Assembly: GCA_003565055.1 (NCBI GenBank) | Contig: PXDM01000363.1 | Coordinates: 1-5,357 of the forward strand | Source of the DNA: Paracoccaceae bacterium | GTDB taxonomy: Bacteria > Pseudomonadota > Alphaproteobacteria > Rhodobacterales > Rhodobacteraceae | Length of the DNA stretch: 5,357 nt | Direction: 5' to 3' | In this document: positions 1 to 5,357 of the stretch, piece by piece | Numbering within the stretch: the first letter of the stretch is position 1 | Layout of the letters: each line of letters starts with the position of its first letter | Program-made: the position numbers and the translations under genes | Notes under the pieces: model-generated | What the model saw: the letters and a program-made list of their open reading frames with translations, nothing else | Told to the model about the DNA's origin: nothing | Databases searched by the model: none

Positions 1-1312
1 CACGGCCTTTGTCACGGCGCATCTGCATTATGTGCTGATCGGCGGCTTTGTCTTTCCGATGATGGCGGCGGCCACCTACTGGATGCCGCTGATCACTGGC
101 AAGCGCCGCATCAAGGGCTTGGGCGAGGCCGCCTTCTGGGTCATCCTGATCGGGTTTCACGGCACCTTCTTCATCATGCATCTGACGGGGCTTCTGGGGA
201 TGCCGCGCCGGATCGACGTCTACCCGGACAATCCTGAATGGGTCTGGCTGAACCTGACCTCTTCGATTTTCAGCTATGTGATGACCATCGGTTTCGCCAT
301 CTATGCGCTGGACCTGATCCTGCAGGCGACGCTCGGCAAACGCGAAAGCCGCGATCCGTGGCGCGCGCCGACGCTGGATTGGGCCATGCCGATCCCGTCC
401 CCCAACTACAATTTCGCCTCCCTGCCCACAGCGCGGCATCTGGGGCGCGACGCAGGCGAGGTAATCCTGCCGCTCGCGCGTGGTGAGGGCGTGCTGGCCG
501 GGGCCCCGCGCGGGCGGCGGGAGCTGCTTGTGACCTCCGTGGGCGATGCGACCCCCGACCATGTCGCGATCCTGCCGGGCAACACGGCGCTGCCGCTTGT
601 GCTCTCCTCGGCCATCGGGGTCTTCGTGCTCTTGATGCTCGCGAGCCTCTATGCGCTGGCGGCAGCGGCGCTCCTGCCCGTGGCCGCGCTGATCTGGCTC
701 TGGGTGCGCGGCATGGCCCCGCAAGGCACCATGTCCCCGGTCGAGGCCGCGCCCGGTCTCAGCCTGCCCGTCCACCACCACGCCAGCACATCGCTCGGCC
801 AAAGCGGCCTCTTCGCCTTTCTTGTGGCCAATGGCACGCTCTTCGCCTCGCTCCTCTTCGGTCTCGCTTTCCTGTCGGTGGTGACCCCCGGCCCGGACGC
901 GCCCGCTGCCATGGTCGGCACAGCGCAGGTCACCATCGCGCTTGGCGTTCTGGCCGCCGGGCTGATCGTCGCGCAAGCCTGCCTCGCCGCGAGCAAGGCG
1001 CAGATGGCCCTCGCGGGGCTCATGGCCAATCTGGTCGCACTCGCCGCGCTGATCTGGATCCTGCCCGCTCTCGACGATCCGACCGTGCACACACGCGACG
1101 CGCTGCGCGCCGCACTCGCGGGCTATGTCGGGCTGCATGTTCTGGTGAGCGTCGCCATGTGCGCCTTTGTCTTTGACCAACATCGGCGCGGGGAAATCAC
1201 GCCCGGCGAGGTCCGGGGCGCATGGCCCGCCTGTCAGCTATGGCAGCGCTACACGGTCGCCGTGACGCTGATCACGCTGGCTGTGGTTGTCGGGCAGGAG
1301 GCCGTCACATGA
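1..1312 (+). CDS. ctaD: Cytochrome c oxidase subunit I/III fusion, C-terminal part (5' end outside window)
   Basis: This is the C-terminal half of a haem-copper oxidase catalytic subunit fused to a subunit III-like domain; it reduces O2 to water in the cytoplasmic membrane and pumps protons. The reading frame is open from base 2 and gives 436 residues, numbered here from that codon. It begins with TAFVTAHLHYVL: H7 and H9 match the haem a3 and haem a ligands (bovine H376 and H378). GMPRR at 66-70 matches the haem-propionate arginines R438/R439, with exactly the same 62-residue spacing. DPWRAPTLDW (118-127) and the following NYNFA are typical of the subunit I C-terminus. After a linker and about two membrane helices (199-236), residues 250-436 form a subunit III-like region of about five helices with GLHV at 377-380. 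The usual subunit III glutamate appears as N277, and the final WH motif as WQ (414-415). About 380 residues are missing upstream, judged from the family. Such fusions usually follow a subunit II gene. The stop overlaps the next start. Confidence 0.95.
   Translation, partial: TAFVTAHLHYVLIGGFVFPMMAAATYWMPLITGKRRIKGLGEAAFWVILIGFHGTFFIMHLTGLLGMPRRIDVYPDNPEWVWLNLTSSIFSYVMTIGFAIYALDLILQATLGKRESRDPWRAPTLDWAMPIPSPNYNFASLPTARHLGRDAGEVILPLARGEGVLAGAPRGRRELLVTSVGDATPDHVAILPGNTALPLVLSSAIGVFVLLMLASLYALAAAALLPVAALIWLWVRGMAPQGTMSPVEAAPGLSLPVHHHASTSLGQSGLFAFLVANGTLFASLLFGLAFLSVVTPGPDAPAAMVGTAQVTIALGVLAAGLIVAQACLAASKAQMALAGLMANLVALAALIWILPALDDPTVHTRDALRAALAGYVGLHVLVSVAMCAFVFDQHRRGEITPGEVRGAWPACQLWQRYTVAVTLITLAVVVGQEAVT
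1296..1301 (+). promoter_or_regulatory. Ribosome-binding site (AGGAGG) for the 97-residue membrane protein
   Basis: AGGAGG lies 7 bases before the ATG at 1309, inside the end of the oxidase gene. It decides the start: an in-frame ATG at 1222 would give a longer product but would overlap the oxidase by about 90 bases and encode an implausible N-terminus. Confidence 0.85.
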
Positions 1313-1602
1313 AATGGCTGGGTGCTGTCCTGATCGGTCCGAGCCTGTGGTTCGCGATTTTCCTCGGCGTCTATGGGCTGCACGGGTTGATCTGCGGGCA
1401 ATGGGGCACAGTCGATACGGGCGCGCGGGCCGTGCTCATCGCGGCCTGGGCTGTGGGGGGCGCGCTGTTCCTTCCCTTCCTGCACTTCTTGCCTGTGACG
1501 CAGACGCGCGGCATCGACCTGCCCCGTGCCGGGCTCTGGTTCGGCCTCGGGGCCACAGTCTTCACGCTGTTTCCGGTCGCGATCACCAGCAGTTGCGGAT
1601 GA
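1309..1602 (+). CDS. Small membrane protein of the cytochrome oxidase operon (97 aa, function unknown)
   Basis: A 97-residue hydrophobic protein with about three predicted membrane helices (roughly residues 3-27, 38-62 and 74-94). It starts within the ATGA overlap with the upstream oxidase fusion and has a perfect AGGAGG ribosome-binding site, so translational coupling and a role with that oxidase are likely. The N-terminus contains GPSLWFAIFLGVYGLHG and there are two cysteines, C29 near the end of helix 1 and C96 next to the C-terminus (TSSCG). Small proteins of this general form are found at the end of alternative aa3/caa3 oxidase operons in alphaproteobacteria (from memory), but I know no tested function. 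It could be an accessory subunit or an assembly aid, including in copper or haem handling; this is inference. It is not recognisably subunit IV (CtaF) or the assembly protein CtaG. Confidence 0.85.
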   Translation: MKWLGAVLIGPSLWFAIFLGVYGLHGLICGQWGTVDTGARAVLIAAWAVGGALFLPFLHFLPVTQTRGIDLPRAGLWFGLGATVFTLFPVAITSSCG

Positions 1603-1606
1603 AAAG

Positions 1607-1635
1607 GCCCGCCATGTCACAAGGACATGGCGGGC
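1607..1635 (+). terminator. Hairpin after the oxidase operon, probable terminator or mRNA 3'-end stabiliser
   Basis: A perfect 12-bp inverted repeat (arms 1607-1618 and 1624-1635, GCCCGCCATGTC paired with GACATGGCGGGC) closes a 5-base loop, ACAAG. It starts 4 bases after the stop of the 97-residue protein. An AAAA run precedes it, but no T-tract follows, so it is not a textbook intrinsic terminator. It may stop transcription with help from other factors or protect the transcript's 3' end. Confidence 0.6.
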
Positions 1636-1647
1636 GCGAGGGAGGAT

Positions 1648-1688
1648 CGAGACGATGGGTTAGGCGTCTCGTCAGAGGAACACTGACG
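1648..1688 (+). repeat. Two adjoining short inverted repeats in the gap before the permease gene
   Basis: CGAGACG (1648-1654) pairs with CGTCTCG (1665-1671) across a 10-base loop. CGTCAG (1670-1675) pairs with CTGACG (1683-1688) across a 7-base loop. The two overlap by two bases, so only one can form fully. They could be a second terminator element or part of the permease leader. I see no convincing sigma-70 or EcfG promoter in the rest of the 1603-1744 gap. Confidence 0.35.
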
Positions 1689-1730
1689 TAACACACGGCC
1701 CCGCTGCCAGTTCCATGGTGGCGCGCAGAA

Positions 1731-1736
1731 AAAGGA
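1731..1736 (+). promoter_or_regulatory. Ribosome-binding site (AAAGGA) that sets the permease start
   Basis: AAAGGA stands 8 bases before the ATG at 1745. The alternative in-frame ATG at 1715 has no purine-rich site before it and would place this motif inside the coding sequence. Confidence 0.7.
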
Positions 1737-1744
1737 CGCCGCCG

Positions 1745-2866
1745 ATGCCAGACACGCCCCCGCCATTGCCCGACCAACCCCGGCCTGAAACTGCGCCTGA
1801 CGCCAGATCCCTTCCGATTTCATGGACACTCCTTGCATGGGCGGGGCTGCTTATCATCGCGGGCGGGCTGATCTGGCTTCTCTCTCCGGTGCTCCTGCCG
1901 TTTCTCATTGCCTTCGTGCTGGCCTATTTCCTAGACCCTGTGGTGTGCAAACTGGTCGATTGGGGGCTGAAGCGGGTCTGGGCCGGGCTGCTTGTCGCCA
2001 TTCTCTGCTTTGGCACGATCATCGTGATGATCGGGCTCGCCGTGCCCTTCGTCATCTCGGAGGCCACAGCGCTGCTCGATACGCTGCCCGAGGACCGCGA
2101 CGCCGCGCGCGAGACGGCGGAAGACAGGCTGCCGGAGATCGTGACGGATCAGATCGAAGACGTTGAGGCCGTGGCGCAGGAGGGCTTCGAGAGCTTCCGC
2201 GACAACATGCAGAATGCGCTGGGCGGGTTGGCGCTGGGCGTGACCGGGGTGATTTCGGTGGTCAAGTTCTGGATCGTCATGCCTGTGGTCACAGTCTATC
2301 TGCTGATCGACTGGCCGCGCCTTGTCGCGCAGGTGGATCGCCATTTGCCGCGCCCCTCCGCGCCTGTCCTGCGCGATCTGGCGCGCGAGATCGACGCAAC
2401 GCTGTCGGGCTATATCCGGGGGCAATCCGTCGTCTGCGCAATCCTGATGGGGTATTACGCGACCGCGCTGACACTGGTGGGCCTGCCCTTCGGTATCGCA
2501 GTGGGCGCGCTGACAGGGGCGGTGTCCTTCATCCCCTATGTCGGCATGTTCATCGGCACCAGCCTCGGCATTGGGGTGGCAATCTGGCAATTCTGGGGCG
2601 ATCCGGTCTGGATTGCGCCAGTTGCCGGGATCTATGCGGTCGGGCTGATTGTCGAAAGCGAGTTTCTGGTGCCGCGTCTGGTGGGGGAGGCCGTCAATCT
2701 GCACCCGGTCTGGCTGATCTTTGCTGTGCTGGCTTTCGGCACGATCTTCGGCTTTGTCGGGGCCTTGCTGGCGGTGCCACTGGCTGCGATTGCGGGGGTG
2801 GTCATACGCTATCTGCTGGCACGCTACCGCGAAAGCAGGCTCTTCACGGGCAAGCCCGAGCGATGA
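1745..2866 (+). CDS. AI-2E/PerM-family membrane permease
   Basis: A 373-residue polytopic inner-membrane protein of the AI-2E transporter (PerM, formerly UPF0118) family. Members include the E. coli AI-2 exporter TqsA and Na+/H+ antiporters; substrates of most are unknown, and none can be assigned here. Numbered from the ATG at 1745, a proline-rich cytoplasmic tail (2-20) precedes paired helices with the family signature PFLIAFVLAYFLDP (52-65) and a third helix around 80-105. An acidic soluble segment with amphipathic helices spans about 110-160. SGYIRGQ is at 221-227 and FIPYVG at 262-267. The C-terminal block VPRLVGEAVNLHP (309-321) and GTIFGFVGALLAVPLAA (332-348) is also typical. Length is normal for the family. 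The gene stands alone between the oxidase operon and a non-coding stretch. A start at 1715 would add ten residues and is less likely. Confidence 0.92.
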   Translation: MPDTPPPLPDQPRPETAPDARSLPISWTLLAWAGLLIIAGGLIWLLSPVLLPFLIAFVLAYFLDPVVCKLVDWGLKRVWAGLLVAILCFGTIIVMIGLAVPFVISEATALLDTLPEDRDAARETAEDRLPEIVTDQIEDVEAVAQEGFESFRDNMQNALGGLALGVTGVISVVKFWIVMPVVTVYLLIDWPRLVAQVDRHLPRPSAPVLRDLAREIDATLSGYIRGQSVVCAILMGYYATALTLVGLPFGIAVGALTGAVSFIPYVGMFIGTSLGIGVAIWQFWGDPVWIAPVAGIYAVGLIVESEFLVPRLVGEAVNLHPVWLIFAVLAFGTIFGFVGALLAVPLAAIAGVVIRYLLARYRESRLFTGKPER

Positions 2867-3036
2867 CCGCGACCGTTTGACCCGCGTCCCGCGAGGCGAC
2901 GGGCGCGCTTCTGGACGGGCTTTGTGGCGGTTTTGCAACAAAACGGCCCCGGTGCGCGGGGCGGGTGGAACGCATCTGCTGCCTCTCGGCTTATCTCATA
3001 TCAAGACCGCGCGGCTCCCCGCGAGAAGAGGCAGAA
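2867..3036. other. Intergenic stretch with no recognisable gene
   Basis: These 170 bases separate the permease from the small ORF at 3037. Reading frames that cross it are continuations of shadow frames and have no family resemblance. It contains one imperfect hairpin (listed separately). A lone GGAAC at 2967-2971 lacks a proper partner element at 16 or 17 bases (GGCT and GCTT, against the expected CGTT). A promoter for the small ORF should be here, but I cannot point to one. Confidence 0.6.
2926..2948 (+). terminator. Possible weak terminator hairpin after the permease gene
   Basis: GGC-G-GTTTTG (2926-2935) can pair with CAAAAC-G-GCC (2939-2948) across the 3-base loop CAA, giving nine pairs and one G-G mismatch. 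It lies about 60 bases after the permease stop. The T-run is inside the stem, not after it, so termination is only a guess. Confidence 0.3.
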
Positions 3037-3324
3037 ATGAGCATGACACCTGATTTCAACGATATCGCCGTGCCCCTGCGCCGGTGTTTCGCAGTCCAGA
3101 GCGCGGCGGAGATCCCGGCCCATCTGGCTGAACTGGCGGCGCGTCTCGACGCTCCTGCGCAAGCGCCTAGAGATGCGGGCGCAGCACGCTCAGCACCACC
3201 GCCTGCAACTGCGCCCACCAGCCCAGCCGTCGCAGATCCGCGAGGGTCACCGGCCGCGCGCGTGCGCAGTCATCTTCGAAAATGGCGGCTTGTTCTTGGG
3301 CAAAGCCGCGCGCGTAGATATTGA
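3037..3324 (+). CDS. Small ORF with NepR-like (anti-sigma factor) N-terminal region, tentative
   Basis: The ATG at 3037 has GAGG (3028-3031) five bases before it and opens a 95-codon frame. Residues 10-38 (I10, L14, R15, R16, F18, E25-I26-P27, L30, L33, L37, D38) match, without gaps, the pattern I recall for NepR: a helix with LRR and an aromatic residue, an (E)IP turn, then a helix with L..L...LD. NepR proteins of about 45-65 residues hold the stress sigma factor EcfG inactive until phosphorylated PhyR binds them. Third codon positions are about three-quarters G/C up to residue 38, then mostly A/T. The frame beyond about 3160 is antisense to the end of the phospholipase D gene, so the true protein may end near residue 44. 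A TAG at 3168-3170 sits in another frame, so a one-base shift or sequence error could explain the overrun. No ecfG or phyR is visible nearby. The homology is weak and by eye only. Confidence 0.42.
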   Translation: MSMTPDFNDIAVPLRRCFAVQSAAEIPAHLAELAARLDAPAQAPRDAGAARSAPPPATAPTSPAVADPRGSPAARVRSHLRKWRLVLGQSRARRY

Positions 3325-4468
3325 GATTGGCCTCGTCATTGAGGCGGAACGAGCGCTCATCGAAATTGGCCGACCCGATGGAGGTCCAGACCTCGTCGAT
3401 GATGATCAGCTTGGCATGCAGGAAGGTCGGCTGAAATTCGAGGAGCCGCACGCCCGCGCGCAAAAGCTCTGCCCAGCAGCGCCGCGACACATGGCGCACC
3501 ATGCGCGAATCCGTGTGCTCCCCGGCCACCAGAAGCGTGACCTCGACACCGCGCCGTCGCGCCGCCAGAAGCTGGTCGATGGCCACGCGGTCAGGCACGA
3601 AATACGGCGTCGAGATCCGGATGCTCTGCGTGGCCGCCGCAAGCGCGGTCATCAGCATCAGATGCACCTCGTTGCGGCTGCCGGTGTTGCTTTTGATCAT
3701 CTGCACATCCAGCCCGCCCGCCGCTTCGAGCGGCGGATAGAAATCCGACCCCCGAAGCACTTCGCCGCTGGCTTCGACCCAGTTATGCGCGAAAGCGTTT
3801 TGCAGCATGGCGACAACTGGGCCTGTGACGCGGTAATGCGTGTCGCGCCATTCGTCGGAATTGCGCGCATCGCCGCGCCAGGTATCGGCAATCCCGACCC
3901 CGCCCGTGAAGCCGATGCGACCGTCAATCACCAGCACCTTGCGATGCGTGCGGTTGTTCATCCGCGTCAGTGTGCGCGGGCGCATCGGGCGGAACATGCG
4001 CAGCATGACCCCGCCGTCATGCATCCGGTCGATCAGGTCATCCTCCATCGGCAGGCCGCCCATCCAGTCGATCAGCACCTTGACCCGGACACCCGCCTGC
4101 GCGCGCTCGACCAGAGCATCGCAGAACGCCCCGGCAATGTCGCCGCTCCAGTAGATATAAGTTTCAAATGTGATCGAGCGTTCGGCCTGCCGGATCTCGT
4201 GCAACATGGCGCTGAAGATCGCATCGCCGTTGCGCAACGTCTCGATCTTGTTGCCGCCGATGATCGGACTTCCATAAAGCCCGGCCATGTCGCGCGCGAA
4301 TTGCGGGTCCGCAGCAGGCGTCAGATGCGGCACATTGCGCTGCAATTCGCGACGATACGGAATTAAGGCCACCATGATCGCCCAGAACAGAACAGCAATC
4401 AGCACCGCCGCCACAGCCGCGCGGAACTTGCGCCGGACCCGATGCGGCAGTTTGGGAAAGCGGGGCAT
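3167..4468 (-). CDS. cls: Cardiolipin synthase-like phospholipase D-family protein
   Basis: A 433-residue member of the bacterial cardiolipin synthase (PLD superfamily) group, predicted to transfer a phosphatidyl group between phospholipids at the cytoplasmic membrane to make cardiolipin. A basic N-terminus (residues 1-15) and one membrane helix (about 16-38) anchor two PLD domains. The first HKD motif is H175-x-K177-x4-D182, followed by GFTGG (186-190). The second is H351-x-K353-x4-D358, followed by GSANFDERS (365-373). Both catalytic sets are intact. YIYWSGD (104-110) and STPYFVPD (286-293) are further family landmarks. E. coli ClsA has two N-terminal helices and is longer; this form has one, so it is not a strict ClsA. 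The ATG at 4468 has GGAG 6 bases before it and lies 27 bases from an EcfG-type -10 element. It is divergent from the quinoprotein gene and convergent with the small NepR-like ORF. Another PLD-family phospholipid activity is possible. Confidence 0.92.
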   Translation of the reverse strand: MPRFPKLPHRVRRKFRAAVAAVLIAVLFWAIMVALIPYRRELQRNVPHLTPAADPQFARDMAGLYGSPIIGGNKIETLRNGDAIFSAMLHEIRQAERSITFETYIYWSGDIAGAFCDALVERAQAGVRVKVLIDWMGGLPMEDDLIDRMHDGGVMLRMFRPMRPRTLTRMNNRTHRKVLVIDGRIGFTGGVGIADTWRGDARNSDEWRDTHYRVTGPVVAMLQNAFAHNWVEASGEVLRGSDFYPPLEAAGGLDVQMIKSNTGSRNEVHLMLMTALAAATQSIRISTPYFVPDRVAIDQLLAARRRGVEVTLLVAGEHTDSRMVRHVSRRCWAELLRAGVRLLEFQPTFLHAKLIIIDEVWTSIGSANFDERSFRLNDEANLNIYARGFAQEQAAIFEDDCARARPVTLADLRRLGWWAQLQAVVLSVLRPHL

Positions 4469-4474
4469 CTTCCT

Positions 4475-4478
4475 CTCC
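4475..4478 (-). promoter_or_regulatory. Ribosome-binding site (GGAG) for the phospholipase D-family gene
   Basis: On the minus strand GGAG lies 6 bases before the ATG at 4468, within the purine-rich run GGAGAGGAAG. It supports that start. Confidence 0.75.
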
Positions 4479-4494
4479 AGAAAGGTCGTCAGTT

Positions 4495-4519
4495 AACCCC
4501 TCTGCGCGCGCGCGGTTCC
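4495..4519 (-). promoter_or_regulatory. EcfG-type (general stress response) promoter reading into the phospholipase D-family gene
   Basis: On the minus strand, GGAAC (4519-4515) is followed by exactly 16 bases and then GGTT (4498-4495). The published EcfG consensus in alphaproteobacteria is GGAAC, 16-17 bases, CGTT, so the -35 is exact and the -10 matches at three of four positions. Transcription would begin near 4488, giving a leader of about 20 bases that contains the GGAG ribosome-binding site. The function is inferred from motif and spacing. Confidence 0.65.
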
Positions 4520-4547
4520 CGCAGCGACGCGCACATTCGCGGGAACC
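4514..4547. repeat. Perfect 9-bp inverted repeat holding both -35 elements
   Basis: GGTTCCCGC (4514-4522) and GCGGGAACC (4539-4547) are exact reverse complements separated by 16 bases. Each arm contains the GGAAC -35 element of one outward-facing promoter plus the flanking GCG and C. The simplest reading is two back-to-back copies of the same extended -35 element. A dimeric regulator operator is an alternative. Confidence 0.85.
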
Positions 4548-4566
4548 AGACCTCAGGTAAGGGGTT
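4542..4566 (+). promoter_or_regulatory. EcfG-type (general stress response) promoter reading into the PQQ dehydrogenase gene
   Basis: GGAAC (4542-4546), exactly 16 bases, then GGTT (4563-4566): the same elements and spacing as on the opposite strand. The predicted transcript start is near 4573, about 25 bases before the ATG at 4598, which supports that start codon. Function is inferred from the motif. Confidence 0.65.
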
Positions 4567-4597
4567 TCGATCTTGTTCCCAATTATCGAGATAGTCC

Positions 4598-5357
4598 ATG
4601 CCCAGCCCTGCAACTGCCTTTCTCACGACCAGGTTTTCCGATTACAGCATGCTGTCCCGTATCGTGCTTGCCATCCTCGCGCTGACAAATGCCGTGCTCG
4701 GGGCCGCCGTGCTCTGGATCGGGTCCGAGATCGCAATGAATGGTGGCGGGTTCTATTTTCTCGCGGCGGGGGTTCTGTTTCTGGCGGTGAGCGTGGCGCT
4801 TGTCTTTGCGCCTGTCGCGGCGGCTCTGATCCCCGCCGGGATCTTGCTGGTGCTGACCATCGCATGGGGCCTGATCGAGATCGCGGGCAATGACTGGCTG
4901 GTGTCCTGGCCCTTCGATCTCCTGGGCCGCATTGCCGTGCCCGGAGCGATGTTTGCGGCCCTCGCGATCGTGGTGGTCTGGGGAAGCGCGCGCCAGCTTC
5001 AGCCGATATGGCTGCGTCCCGCCGCATGGGGGGCCGTCGCGGCGGTCGTTCTCGTCGCGGGCTTGGGCATCGCTCTGGTCTGGGAACGCCCCATGTCGCC
5101 CGAGGCCAGCGACGCGAATGCGCAGAGCTTCACCGGCCATAACCCGGCTGACGCATGGACTGCGTTCGGCGGCTCGCCTCTGGGCGCGCGCTACACCCCG
5201 GCTGTTCAGATTGACCGCAGCAATATCAGTGAATTGACCGAGGTGTGGCGCATCCAGACAGGCGACATGACCGAGAATGACCGCATCCATTACAGCGCGC
5301 AGAACACCCCGCTCTATGTCGAAGGGCGGCTCTTTGCCTGTACCCCCTCGAACAAGG
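4598..5357 (+). CDS. gcd: Membrane-bound PQQ-dependent dehydrogenase (glucose/quinate type), N-terminal part (3' end outside window)
   Basis: An open frame runs from the ATG at 4598 to the window end (253 codons plus one base) with no stop. An in-frame TAG at 4592 rules out an earlier start. Five membrane helices (about residues 19-42, 50-71, 73-95, 106-129 and 142-162) form the N-terminal anchor typical of membrane glucose dehydrogenase, which passes electrons to ubiquinone. The periplasmic quinoprotein domain then opens with WTAFGGSPLGARYTP (187-201), QIDRSNISELTEVWRIQTGD (204-223) and QNTPLYVEGRLFACTPSN (235-252). This matches the first blades of E. coli Gcd (AYGRTQYGQRYSPLKQIN, then TPIKVGDTLYLCT). 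Full family members have about 800 residues, so roughly two-thirds is missing, including the PQQ- and Ca-binding and catalytic sites. Substrate (glucose, quinate, shikimate or another polyol) cannot be decided. The ribosome-binding site is weak (GAG at 4588-4590); a second in-frame ATG at 4649 is possible but would trim residues before helix 1. An EcfG-type promoter lies just upstream. Confidence 0.92.
   Translation, partial: MPSPATAFLTTRFSDYSMLSRIVLAILALTNAVLGAAVLWIGSEIAMNGGGFYFLAAGVLFLAVSVALVFAPVAAALIPAGILLVLTIAWGLIEIAGNDWLVSWPFDLLGRIAVPGAMFAALAIVVVWGSARQLQPIWLRPAAWGAVAAVVLVAGLGIALVWERPMSPEASDANAQSFTGHNPADAWTAFGGSPLGARYTPAVQIDRSNISELTEVWRIQTGDMTENDRIHYSAQNTPLYVEGRLFACTPSNK

Noticed and set aside
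1677..1701. GGAAC at 1677-1681 as an EcfG promoter for the permease
   Set aside because: No GTT-like element follows at 16 or 17 bases (GCCC and CCCC are found).
1931..2941. Long minus-strand ORF (336 aa) opposite the permease gene
   Set aside because: Its sequence is dominated by His, Arg, Gln and Asp with no recognisable domain; the plus strand carries clear permease motifs.
2967..2992. GGAAC at 2967-2971 as an EcfG promoter for the NepR-like ORF
   Set aside because: At 16 or 17 bases the partner is GGCT or GCTT, not close enough to CGTT, and lone GGAAC words are frequent in this window.
2721..3053. Plus-strand ORF crossing from the permease into the gap
   Set aside because: It begins inside the permease gene in another frame and has no protein-like pattern; it overlaps the better-supported start at 3037.
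3173..4366. Long plus-strand ORF (397 aa) opposite the phospholipase D gene
   Set aside because: Its composition is rich in His, Arg, Gln and Pro with no family resemblance; it is the antisense shadow of a gene with two intact HKD motifs.
4583..5290. Minus-strand ORF (235 aa) opposite the PQQ dehydrogenase gene
   Set aside because: Antisense shadow; the plus-strand frame has five membrane helices and quinoprotein motifs, and this ORF would cover the divergent gene's start.
1..5357. CRISPR array, tRNA or rRNA gene, insertion sequence, attachment site
   Set aside because: No regularly spaced direct repeats, no cloverleaf-like or rRNA-like stretch, and no transposase or integrase motifs were seen in either strand.

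Overview
The window looks like a piece of a high-GC alphaproteobacterial chromosome, most likely from the Rhodobacterales. This rests on GC-rich third codon positions, a cytochrome oxidase subunit I/III fusion of the alternative aa3/caa3 type, and a divergent promoter pair matching the alphaproteobacterial EcfG (general stress response) consensus. The assignment is an inference; no rRNA, tRNA or other marker gene is present.

Layout from left to right. Bases 1-1312 hold the C-terminal half of a cytochrome c oxidase subunit I/III fusion, cut by the window edge just before the two haem-binding histidines. Its stop overlaps (ATGA) the start of a 97-residue membrane protein (1309-1602), so the two are translationally coupled. 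A perfect 12-bp hairpin (1607-1635) follows and probably ends that operon. An AI-2E/PerM-family permease comes next (1745-2866); its start is moved 30 bases in from the longest possible start because of a clear ribosome-binding site. A mostly empty stretch then leads to a small ORF starting at 3037, whose first 40 or so residues resemble the anti-sigma factor NepR. That ORF runs tail-to-tail into a cardiolipin synthase-like phospholipase D protein on the minus strand (4468 down to 3167). The last gene, on the plus strand from 4598 to the window end, is the N-terminal third of a membrane-bound PQQ-dependent (glucose/quinate-type) dehydrogenase. It has no stop in the window and is easily missed for that reason.

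The most interesting part is the 129-bp gap between the phospholipase D gene and the quinoprotein gene. Each strand carries the same arrangement, GGAAC, then exactly 16 bases, then GGTT, pointing outward at the two genes. The two -35 elements lie in a perfect 9-bp inverted repeat. This fits a bidirectional promoter of the EcfG general stress sigma factor. It would co-induce membrane phospholipid remodelling and a periplasmic sugar or polyol oxidation that feeds electrons to ubiquinone. A possible NepR-like protein, which would antagonise the same sigma factor, lies at the far end of the phospholipase D gene, so the right half may be a small stress-response locus. The left half is ordinary respiratory and transport content.
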